Shown in pieces: positions 1 to 6,168 of a stretch of DNA of 10,578 nt. Position numbers and translations under genes: made by a program. Below the pieces are notes generated by a model, which was given only the letters and a program-made list of their open reading frames with translations, made no database searches and had not been told where the DNA came from. Where the stretch lies: positions 1 through 10,578 of the forward strand of contig JAAUPO010000034.1 of NCBI GenBank assembly GCA_012033095.1, given 5' to 3'. Origin of the DNA: Synechococcaceae cyanobacterium RL_1_2. GTDB taxonomy: Bacteria > Cyanobacteriota > Cyanobacteriia > Cyanobacteriales > JAAUPO01. How positions within the stretch are numbered: position 1 is the stretch's first letter; each line of letters starts with the position of its first letter.

Positions 1-20
1 CCTATAATCAATTCGATTTA

Positions 21-118
21 GGATCGTGAATTAAATAACTTAGAAATTTGTAGGGTATCCTTCAAGGGAGCGTAACCCATCGATATTTAAGTTTTAGATG
101 TTATTAAATTCTTATTCC
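21..118 (+). repeat. 98-bp palindromic MITE-like element, copy 1
   Basis: This 98-bp sequence recurs in inverted orientation at 7902-7999 with only two mismatches. Both copies are bounded by a direct TTA (18-20 and 119-121 here), which looks like a 3-bp target duplication. The two ends are imperfect inverted repeats: about 15 of the outer 20 bases pair, starting GG...CC. The centre also has inverted GGGTA/TAACCC, so most of the element could fold as one long imperfect hairpin. There is no coding capacity. I infer a non-autonomous miniature transposable element; the parent transposase is not in the window. Confidence 0.75.
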
Positions 119-320
119 TTAGCATGGGATTTTTGCTCCTGGCCATAGGCTGATTTTAGCTCTATTTGACTAGGGAGTGTCATCAATTAGCATTAAAACG
201 TTGATCCTGAGCCAGGTTCAGAAAGTATAGTTTTAAACTGAAATCCTTAGCTAAGAAGAGTTTCAGGTTTAAATGATGACAGACCCTAGATTCCATATTG
301 CCAAAGCGACCCCACCACTA

Positions 321-346
321 AATAATGATAATGATTATTATTATCA
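321..346 (+). promoter_or_regulatory. Fur-box-like operator upstream of the porin
   Basis: Positions 327-345 match the classical 19-bp Fur box GATAATGATAATCATTATC at 17 of 19 bases. An overlapping register, 326-340, matches the 7-1-7 form TGATAATnATTATCA at 14 of 15. Overlapping registers are usual for real Fur sites. It lies about 90 bp upstream of the porin ATG at 435. It is therefore likely the ferric-uptake regulator operator for the porin, repressed when iron is replete. The match is seen directly; binding is inferred. Confidence 0.7.
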
Positions 347-434
347 AAATGTGCTGCGGGTAAAACACTCGACCCTAGGCGCACACCATACAAAAAATTA
401 GTTTCTAAATAATCTAGACAACATTAATATTGTG

Positions 435-1995
435 ATGAAAAAAATTGGTATTGGGGTTTTAGTGACCGAGCGATCGCGTTGGGAGGTAATGCTACCGCGA
501 TCGCTCAAGTTAATTCAGTTTCCCAATTGCGGGATATTGCCCCCGGAGATTGGGCTTTTTCTGCCCTGAGAAATTTAGTGGAAAGATATGACTGCTTAGA
601 TGGCTATCCTAACCGCACCTATCAAGGTAACCGAGCTTTAACTAGATACGAATTTGCTGCCGGGTTAAATGCTTGTATGGAGCAAATGGAAAGGTTAATT
701 ACCACCGGTGGCTCGGATAGTAATCTCGATCCGAACGAATTAGCTAGTATTCAAAAATTACTTCAAGAGTTTGAAAAAGAATTAGTAACCCTCGGTACTA
801 GGGTCAATAACCTTGAAGATAACCTAAGCCAGGTTGAAGCCCGTCAGTTTTCGACCACGACCAAATTGGAAGGAAACGTTATTTTTGCGGCCATTGGTGC
901 CAGTGGTAACAATGTAGATCAACAAGTTACCTTTGGCCATCGTACCCGTCTCAACTTTGATGCAAGTTTTACGGGGGAGGATAACCTACGGGTCAGACTA
1001 CAAGCAGATGGCTTAAATGCTCCTGACATTGGCACACCGCAAGGGGCCTTAGCCTACGCTGATACTGCGACCAATAACTTCGCCGTTGATGCCCTAGTGT
1101 ATGCCTTTCCCCTGGGGGATAAAACCGAGGTGGCGATCGCGGCCAATGCAGGGGCATCCGATGATTTTGCCAGTACCATTAATGCCTTGGATGGGGATGG
1201 CAATGAAGGAGCCCTAACCGCCTTTGGTACCCGTCACCCCATTTATTATCAAATTGAAGATAAGGGCATTGGCATTAACCATAAATTTAGCGATCGTGTA
1301 GCTCTAGGCTTGGGTTACATGGCAGCAGAAGCTAACAATCCTGAGAGTGGGAACGGTTTATTTAATGGCTCCTTTGGTTCCATGGCCCAGCTTACCCTTA
1401 CCCCCACCGATAACCTAGAACTTGGCTTTACGTACCTCCGGAGCTATCGCCAAAGTGACACCGGTACCGGCAGTAACCTGTCTAACTTTGGAGCTTTTAC
1501 CGCAGATCCTAATAATTTTGTGAGTACCACTGGTAGTGTTCCCATCTCCAGTGATTCCTATGGCATTCAGGCTTCATGGCAACTTCACGACAATTTCATT
1601 CTAGGGGGATGGGGCGCCTAACCCAAGGAAAAGTCCGATCGAATAACGGCTTAGGCATCAGCACTGGTGATTTTGATGTCTGGAACTGGGCGATAACCCT
1701 AGGTTTTCCTGATTTAGGGAAGGAAGGAAGCTTAGGGGGGATTATCATCGGGATGGAACCCAAAATGACTAGCTCCACCATCACTAATTTATCTGGGGCT
1801 ACCATTGGCACCACCGCTAATGGCGCAACGTTCAAAGACAGTGATACTTCCTTGCATGTGGAGGCTTTTTATCAATTGCCGATCAATGATCATGTGTCTA
1901 TCACCCCTGGGATCGTTTGGTTGACCAATCCTGATCATAATCGTGCAAATGAGGACATTGTGATTGGTACGGTTAGAACGTTATTTAGTTTTTAG
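435..1995 (+). pseudogene. SLH-domain outer-membrane iron uptake porin, two frameshifts
   Basis: This is a cyanobacterial porin with one SLH domain and an OprB-like barrel, the 'iron uptake porin' family (like Synechocystis Slr1841/Slr1908). It would sit in the outer membrane and pass inorganic ions. After the signal peptide comes an SLH domain (VNSVSQLRDI, DWAFSALRNLVERYDC, LTRYEFAAGLNACM), then a coiled coil (IQKLLQEFEKEL...VNNLEDNLSQVE), then beta-barrel sequence ending in the aromatic residues LFSF. Two breaks are visible. ATG 435 reads MKKIGIGVLVT and must shift by one base near 462-470 to join AIALGGNATAIAQVNS, which completes a signal peptide. At 1618-1621 GCC TAA CCC would read GCC TA(T/C) ACC, a Tyr codon, if one base were restored, continuing TQGKVRSNN to the stop. 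Repaired length is about 520 residues, normal for the family. There is no good Shine-Dalgarno at ATG 435. The gene is either decaying or affected by base-calling errors. Confidence 0.88.
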
Positions 1996-2107
1996 AGAGT
2001 TTCACTTTTGTAATGCTCAACCCATAGGTTGGTAGTCACAAAAGCTTAGTCTATAAAGATTTTGCGATTACCAAAACAGGAAATAGCATTATATTTTTGA
2101 AACTCTC
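1995..2107. mobile_element. 113-bp MITE-like insertion in the porin stop codon
   Basis: The element starts GAGAGTTTCA and ends TGAAACTCTC, a perfect 10-bp terminal inverted repeat. A further inverted TAATGCT/AGCATTA lies just inside the ends. It is flanked by a direct repeat AGTTTTTA (1987-1994 and 2108-2115), consistent with an 8-bp target-site duplication. It has no ORF, so it would be non-autonomous. The porin stop codon TAG (1993-1995) is made of TA from the target and G, the first base of the element. The undisrupted target would also read TAG, so the insertion left the protein end unchanged. I cannot assign a transposase family. Confidence 0.72.
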
Positions 2108-2124
2108 AGTTTTTAGTTGAGTTG

Positions 2125-2240
2125 GGACTTACGCACAAGTCCCCTAAATCCCCAATTGGGATGCTTACTTGAACGATAGTTCCTAAATATTCCCTAACAT
2201 CATGGTTCCCCGGACAGAATCAAACTTTTTGCGTAAGTCC
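2125..2240. mobile_element. 116-bp MITE-like repeat with GGACTTACGCA ends, copy 1
   Basis: It begins GGACTTACGCA and ends with the exact reverse complement TGCGTAAGTCC, a perfect 11-bp terminal inverted repeat. A diverged copy in the same orientation lies at 5890-5999, sharing internal blocks such as CCCCCTAAATC-like sequence, CTTGAACGAT and GGACAGAATC. It begins nine bases after the right target duplication of the preceding element. No target duplication is obvious and there is no coding capacity. It probably belongs to a dispersed family of small non-autonomous elements. Confidence 0.65.
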
Positions 2241-2301
2241 TACCGTAATTGCTCGCGATCGCTACTTGATATTGCCATTGATTGCGTTGTAATTGCACGA
2301 C

Positions 2302-3033
2302 TTAGCTTGAGAGGGCTTTTAATACCCCCGGTTCAGTTTGGATGGGCACCACGTCTAAAATGTCATTGGTGGCACAGTATTTAAGGTCTTCCAGATTATT
2401 TAATCGCAATAACCGTTGGCCGTGGCTGCATTGTTCAAACATGCTTAATAGGTTTTCCTCCCAGGTTTGGTAGAGGGCCATCGCTCCGATCGCTTCGTCG
2501 TTACCGAAGGAAATGGGGCGTTTTTTTTGGCGAGAGCCATAGCGATCGCCCCCAGCACAGGCCGTATCCTCTAGGGAATAATCCCCTTGCCAACCAGAAC
2601 CCACCATCCACACTGTCTCTGGTTTTGTTGCCAATAAATAATTAACCACCGCTTGCCGATTAACTTGGGCTGCGGTGATTAAAAGGGGAGCCGCCTGAAC
2701 TTTTTCTAAGGCCCTAGTGCCGTTGGTGGTGGTTAAAAATAGTCTTTTACCCGCCATGGTTTCTGGGGTACAGGAAAGGGGGGAGTTCCCCAATTCAAAG
2801 CCTTCTACTTGTTTTCCACCCCGTTCTCCGGCCCGCAATCTTTGCTCTAGGGGGAAATTTTCGCTGGCAGCCATTAAATCGTCAATATTTTTAAATACTT
2901 GCACTGCTTCGGCCCCAGCACTTAAAGCGGTGGCGATCGTGGTGGTAGCCCGCAAAATATCTAACACGATCGCGCAATCGGGTAAATTGTCCGAAGGGGT
3001 CAACTCAGGAGTATGGAAACAGAACAACTTCAT
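2302..3033 (-). CDS. comB: 2-phosphosulfolactate phosphatase family protein (ComB-like)
   Basis: The family (ComB, EC 3.1.3.71) hydrolyses (R)-2-phospho-3-sulfolactate in the coenzyme M route of methanogens. In cyanobacteria, which do not make coenzyme M, the physiological substrate is uncertain. The cytoplasmic protein has 243 residues, the usual length. Family blocks seen are [14 protein letters not shown] (25-38), RAGERGG (67-73), ELGNSP (80-85), TTTNGT (101-106), [18 protein letters not shown] (144-161), GNDEAIGA (177-184), SHGQRLLRL (203-211) and PIQTEPGVL (230-238). The start is the ATG at 3033, giving [11 protein letters not shown]. Residues about 162-176 ([15 protein letters not shown]) do not look like the family. 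The neighbouring frame there gives [18 protein letters not shown], which does, suggesting a +1 in the C5 run at 2549-2553 offset by a -1 near 2508. The gene follows fabH after 365 bp and probably has its own promoter. It converges with the porin. Confidence 0.88.
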   Translation of the reverse strand: MKLFCFHTPELTPSDNLPDCAIVLDILRATTTIATALSAGAEAVQVFKNIDDLMAASENFPLEQRLRAGERGGKQVEGFELGNSPLSCTPETMAGKRLFLTTTNGTRALEKVQAAPLLITAAQVNRQAVVNYLLATKPETVWMVGSGWQGDYSLEDTACAGGDRYGSRQKKRPISFGNDEAIGAMALYQTWEENLLSMFEQCSHGQRLLRLNNLEDLKYCATNDILDVVPIQTEPGVLKALSS

Positions 3034-3112
3034 GGTGGCGCAAAGGAATAGTTTTTGGTTAACAAATCTTTGAAAAGTATCCCATAGATTTAAACCTATC
3101 TTTCATGGAATG

Positions 3113-3140
3113 ACGATAGATTTTTTAAAATTTCTGTAAA
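3113..3140 (-). promoter_or_regulatory. possible sigma-70-type promoter for comB
   Basis: On the minus strand, TTTACA (forward 3135-3140) is followed after 16 bases by TATCGT (forward 3113-3118). These match the -35 and -10 consensus at 5/6 and 4/6. It lies about 80 bp upstream of the comB ATG, in an AT-rich stretch. This is a motif match only. Confidence 0.22.
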
Positions 3141-3330
3141 GTCTTGCAATCAAAATTATTAATCAAGGAATGATCAAGGGATTAGCAAGCAATTATGGGA
3201 TCAAGCTTAACTAGAGTTTACCTAGGGTTTGCAGAGGGTTTAGTCCTTCGGTATTTAAGTACTCGCGATCGCTGAGGGAGAAACAAGCCCTACTGTCCCA
3301 GCTATTACCATATCAGAAAATTAGGACTTA

Positions 3331-3350
3331 GAGGATGTTTGAAAATCCTC
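3331..3350 (-). terminator. weak hairpin downstream of fabH
   Basis: GAGGAT and ATCCTC form a perfect 6-bp stem around an 8-base loop, about 50 bp past the fabH stop. On the minus strand it is not followed by a strong T-run, so it would be a poor intrinsic terminator. It could instead be the end of an old insertion element. Function is uncertain. Confidence 0.25.
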
Positions 3351-3398
3351 TTACGGCTTTAGCACGACGCAGTTTTTGGAATCCAGCCCTAATTTTCC

Positions 3399-4397
3399 TT
3401 AACCCCATTTAAAAATTGCGGCCCCCCAACTCAACCCAGCACCAAAACCGGCCGCAGCGATCGTGTCACCTTTTTTAACTTGGCCTTTGCGGATCGCTTC
3501 ATCTAGGGCGAGGGGAATAGAAGCCGCAGAGGTGTTGCCGTATTGATCTAAGTTAACAATTACTTTTTTTTCATCCATGCCCAATCGTTGGGCCACGGTG
3601 CTAATAATTCGTTGATTAGCTTGGTGTAGCACTAACCAATCAATATCCTCGATCGCTAAATCCGTTTTAAAGAGGGTTTTTTCAATTACTTCCGGCACTT
3701 TTTCCACGGCAAACCGATAAACTTCCTTCCCATTCATGGTGATCGGCTGATACCGACCTTGGGTGATGGTGACATCATTAATTAAATAATGGGGGTGGCC
3801 CTCATAGGCAAGGTTCAAGGAGCTGTTTTGGGCCCCATTACTATGGAGGTCAAAACCGAGCAAAGAGTCCTGGTCTTCGGTCGCTTTACATACCACTGCC
3901 CCCGCCCCATCTCCAAACAAAATGCAAGTACCGCGATCGCTCCAGTCCACCCACCGAGAAAGTACATCAGCCCCAATGACCAAGCAATGGCGATAGGCTC
4001 CAGTACGTAAAAACTGACTAGCGGTCACTAACCCAAACACAAATCCAGAACAAGCAGCCGTTAAATCAAAGGCTACGGCTTGGTGGGCCCCAATTAAATG
4101 TTGAATTTGGCAGGCACTACCAAACAAGTCATCGGCGGTGGAGGTAGCTAAAATAATCAGATCAATCTGCTCTGGTTTGATCCCCGCCATCGCGATCGCT
4201 TTACGGGCCGCCTCAGCCCCCAACTGACTTAAGGAGACATTTTCTGGAGCAACGTGGCGAGATTTAATGCCGGTACGGGTGGTGATCCATTCGTCGTTAG
4301 TATCAACTAAATGGCTTAAATCTTCGTTGGTAATGGTGCGATCGGGAGTGTAGGAACCAGAACCGATCAACGCAATACCTGTGCCAAATTGTTTCAA
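3399..4397 (-). CDS. fabH: beta-ketoacyl-ACP synthase III
   Basis: FabH (EC 2.3.1.180) condenses acetyl-CoA with malonyl-ACP to start type II fatty acid synthesis in the cytoplasm. The protein has 332 residues, the normal length. The catalytic triad is visible: Cys116 in DLTAACSG, His258 in LHQANQR and Asn288 in YGNTSAAS. Also present are DTNDEWITTRTGI (32-44), the LFGDGAGAVV block (160-169) and the glycine-rich end GFGAGLSWGAAIF. The start is TTG at 4397 (reading MKQFGTGIAL), supported by AAGGAG about ten bases upstream; no ATG gives a family-like N-terminus. It lies 74 bp downstream of plsX on the same strand, the usual cyanobacterial pair and probably one transcript. fabD, often next in this cluster, is not the next gene here. 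Confidence 0.96.
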   Translation of the reverse strand: MKQFGTGIALIGSGSYTPDRTITNEDLSHLVDTNDEWITTRTGIKSRHVAPENVSLSQLGAEAARKAIAMAGIKPEQIDLIILATSTADDLFGSACQIQHLIGAHQAVAFDLTAACSGFVFGLVTASQFLRTGAYRHCLVIGADVLSRWVDWSDRGTCILFGDGAGAVVCKATEDQDSLLGFDLHSNGAQNSSLNLAYEGHPHYLINDVTITQGRYQPITMNGKEVYRFAVEKVPEVIEKTLFKTDLAIEDIDWLVLHQANQRIISTVAQRLGMDEKKVIVNLDQYGNTSAASIPLALDEAIRKGQVKKGDTIAAAGFGAGLSWGAAIFKWG

Positions 4398-4412
4398 AAT
4401 TTCTATGCTCCT
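4398..4412 (-). promoter_or_regulatory. Shine-Dalgarno for the fabH TTG start
   Basis: Read on the minus strand, AAGGAG lies about ten bases before TTG at 4397. It is the best ribosome binding site in the plsX-fabH gap and decides the TTG start, since no ATG is nearby in frame. Confidence 0.6.
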
Positions 4413-4471
4413 TGCCCTAGCGATGGTGAAATTTTCCGGGTTTTAGTATATCAAGTAACTTGGCCTAGCTT

Positions 4472-5500
4472 TTAAGAACCTACTTCAGTTTTGCCCCGAT
4501 AGGCCGAAGAGATTTTAGTTAAAACCTGGTTATCATAGGCTTCCTTCGCCATGCGAATGGCATTAAAAATAGAAGGGGCATGGCTACTACCATGGGAGAT
4601 AAGACAGACTCCATCTACCCCCAACAATAACGCACCACCATGTTCAGCTTTATCAATGCGTTTTTTAATCTGTTTTAAATTGGGTTTAAGCAGGGCCGAG
4701 CCAATTTTACCGTTAATCCCCCTCGGTAACTCCTCCCGTAATACCTGGATGATAAATTCACCGATCGCTTCAGTGAACTTGAGAATGACATTACCCACAA
4801 ACCCATCACAGACAATTACATCAAAATTACCGGAGAGAATATCCCGCCCTTCCGCATTCCCCGCAAAGGGAATCAAATCATTTTTCTTAAGTAATTGATG
4901 GGTTTTAATGACTAAATCATTACCCTTAGATTCCTCTTCCCCGATGCTCACTAAGCCCACTTTAGGTTCTGCGACCCCCCTAACGTATTGGCTATAGATT
5001 GTCCCCATGAGGGCAAACTGCTCTAAATATTTAGGTTTACAATCTACGTTGGCCCCCGCATCTAGGACAATGACGGATTTTCCTGCCACCATGGTCGGCA
5101 GCACCGCACCGATCGCAGGACGATCAATGCCCTTAATACGGCCAAGTTTTAATAGGGCCGCCGCCATGGCTGCCCCAGAATGGCCAGCGGAGATCACTGC
5201 GTCCGCTTCTCCACTTTTTACTAGTTCCATTACTCGATTAATGGAAGCTTGGGGCTTTTTCTTGAGAGCGGGTAAGGGGTCTTCGCACATCTCAATATAT
5301 TCTGGCGTGGCAACTACTTTGATGTGGGGAGATTGGCGATCGCTGTCAGAAAGAAAAGCATTAATTTGCTCTTCATCCCCTACCAACAATACATCAACGT
5401 CTAATTCCTGGGTCGCTCGGACAGAGCCAAGGACAATTTCCTTAGGGGCAAAGTCTCCCCCCATTGCATCGATCGCGATCGTTGGTTTAGTTGATCCCAT
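4472..5500 (-). CDS. plsX: phosphate acyltransferase PlsX
   Basis: PlsX (EC 2.3.1.274) converts acyl-ACP and phosphate to acyl-phosphate. PlsY uses this to acylate glycerol-3-phosphate, so the enzyme links fatty acid and phospholipid synthesis at the inner face of the membrane. The protein has 342 residues, normal for the family. Family blocks are the N-terminal AIDAMGGDFAPKEIV (9-23), VISAGHSGAAMA, IGAVLP, VLDAGANVDCKP, VSIGEEESKG, CDGFVGNVILKF and HGGALLLGVDGV near the C-terminus. The ATG at 5500 gives the expected MGSTKPTIAIDAMGGD start; no clear Shine-Dalgarno precedes it. It is the first gene of the minus-strand pair plsX-fabH. The reading frame is clean throughout. Confidence 0.97.
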   Translation of the reverse strand: MGSTKPTIAIDAMGGDFAPKEIVLGSVRATQELDVDVLLVGDEEQINAFLSDSDRQSPHIKVVATPEYIEMCEDPLPALKKKPQASINRVMELVKSGEADAVISAGHSGAAMAAALLKLGRIKGIDRPAIGAVLPTMVAGKSVIVLDAGANVDCKPKYLEQFALMGTIYSQYVRGVAEPKVGLVSIGEEESKGNDLVIKTHQLLKKNDLIPFAGNAEGRDILSGNFDVIVCDGFVGNVILKFTEAIGEFIIQVLREELPRGINGKIGSALLKPNLKQIKKRIDKAEHGGALLLGVDGVCLISHGSSHAPSIFNAIRMAKEAYDNQVLTKISSAYRGKTEVGS

Positions 5501-5596
5501 GGGCCAAATTTGATAAAAGCACTATGGATTTTATCACGGCTGTTTCCCTCCTTAGGAGAAAGGTATTTAATTTTACTAATTCGACATAATCCCGAA

Positions 5597-5815
5597 CTAT
5601 CCAAACCCCCACAGATCGCGATCGGATAACTGTAGGATCACCGCAGTTATGAAAATCATCAAACCCGCTATAGATAGTTTGATCAAAGGGGCGACTACGG
5701 CAGAAGGTGGACTTAGGAGAACCTTTGCACGCTCTAGGTTTACTAACTTTGAGTTCAATTTCCAAAATAGCAAGAATGACGACAATTTACGATGTAGTTT
5801 CAGGGTAATTATCAA
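5597..5815 (-). CDS. doubtful small single-helix membrane protein
   Basis: This is a 72-codon open frame on the minus strand, 96 bp upstream of plsX and in the same direction. Its C-terminal half, SPPSAVVAPLIKLSIAG followed by LMIFITAVILQL, looks like one transmembrane helix, ending SDRDLWGFG. The only upstream start is TTG at 5815, with AGGAG just three bases before it, which is too close; the true start could be internal. I do not recognise the protein. The antisense frame (from ATG 5649) looks less protein-like. It may be chance. Confidence 0.22.
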   Translation of the reverse strand: MIITLKLHRKLSSFLLFWKLNSKLVNLERAKVLLSPPSAVVAPLIKLSIAGLMIFITAVILQLSDRDLWGFG

Positions 5816-5862
5816 CTACTCCTGTTTAAGTTTTAAGGCAAGGGGAACCTTCCACCGACGGG

Positions 5863-5892
5863 TTAATTCTAAGTGGATTAATTCTAATGGGA
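5863..5892. repeat. 15-bp tandem duplication
   Basis: TTAATTCTAAGTGGA is followed directly by TTAATTCTAATGGGA: two 15-base units with three differences. The second unit runs into the start of the repeat element at 5890. It may be a slippage product. Confidence 0.5.
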
Positions 5893-5999
5893 CTTATGCC
5901 CAAGCCCCCTAAATCTCCCAAATTTGGAGGGAATTGCTTGAACGATTGTCCCCAAACATCCTGGTTACCAGGACAGAATCGCAATTTTTGCGTAAGTCC
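5890..5999. mobile_element. 110-bp MITE-like repeat with GGACTTACGCA ends, copy 2
   Basis: It starts GGACTTATGCC, two changes from the family end, and finishes with the exact TGCGTAAGTCC. It shares several internal blocks with the element at 2125-2240 in the same orientation but is clearly diverged, so it is not a recent duplicate. There is no obvious target duplication and no coding capacity. It lies about 170 bp upstream of the hydrolase start and could affect that gene's promoter. Confidence 0.6.
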
Positions 6000-6168
6000 T
6001 GTCTAAATCAACGAATATCCATCTATCCCAAACTAGCCCAAATACTTAATTTGAAATCTCCAGGGAATCTTCCTTGTTCCTATAAACCGATTATGAATTG
6101 CCCCCATTAAATTCCATGGAAGGGTCAAATTTATTTTATCTATGTACCTGAAATTATCCACCGTTACC

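Larger units (their letters stand above)
3034..3398. other. 365-bp intergenic region between fabH and comB
   Basis: No convincing gene is present. It holds the possible comB promoter, one HIP1 octamer near 3265, a near-repeat of AATCAAGGAATGATCAAGG, and a 6-bp-stem hairpin at 3331-3350 just beyond the fabH stop. Several G-rich near-repeats (TAGAGTTTACC, TAGGGTTTGC, GAGGGTTTAG, 3211-3243) are present without a recognised role. Confidence 0.6.
5501..6168. other. divergent intergenic region between plsX and the hydrolase
   Basis: About 640-670 bp without a confident gene. It contains the plsX leader (5501-5596), a doubtful small minus-strand ORF, a 15-bp tandem duplication at 5863-5892, the GGACTTACGCA-type repeat at 5890-5999, and the presumed promoter region of the hydrolase (6000-6168). 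I could not pick a promoter for either gene with confidence. Confidence 0.6.

Noticed and set aside
1576..1995. Independent 139-residue gene after the porin
   Set aside because: Its sequence continues the porin barrel (DVWNWAITLGFPDLGKEG, VWLTNPDHN, C-terminal F) directly across a one-base frame break, so it is the porin C-terminus.
2202..2384. Small plus-strand ORF at the porin-comB junction
   Set aside because: It begins inside a repeat element and overlaps the 3' end of comB on the other strand; nothing supports it.
2717..3073. 118-residue plus-strand ORF antisense to comB
   Set aside because: It is a shadow frame of comB with no recognisable protein features; comB has all its family motifs.
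5007..5513. 168-residue plus-strand ORF antisense to plsX
   Set aside because: It lies wholly across plsX, which is a clear full-length family member; the composition is that of an antisense shadow.
5649..5912. Plus-strand 87-residue ORF starting MKIIKPAIDSLIKG
   Set aside because: It runs into the tandem duplication and the repeat element at its 3' end and looks less protein-like than the opposing frame; no recognisable family.
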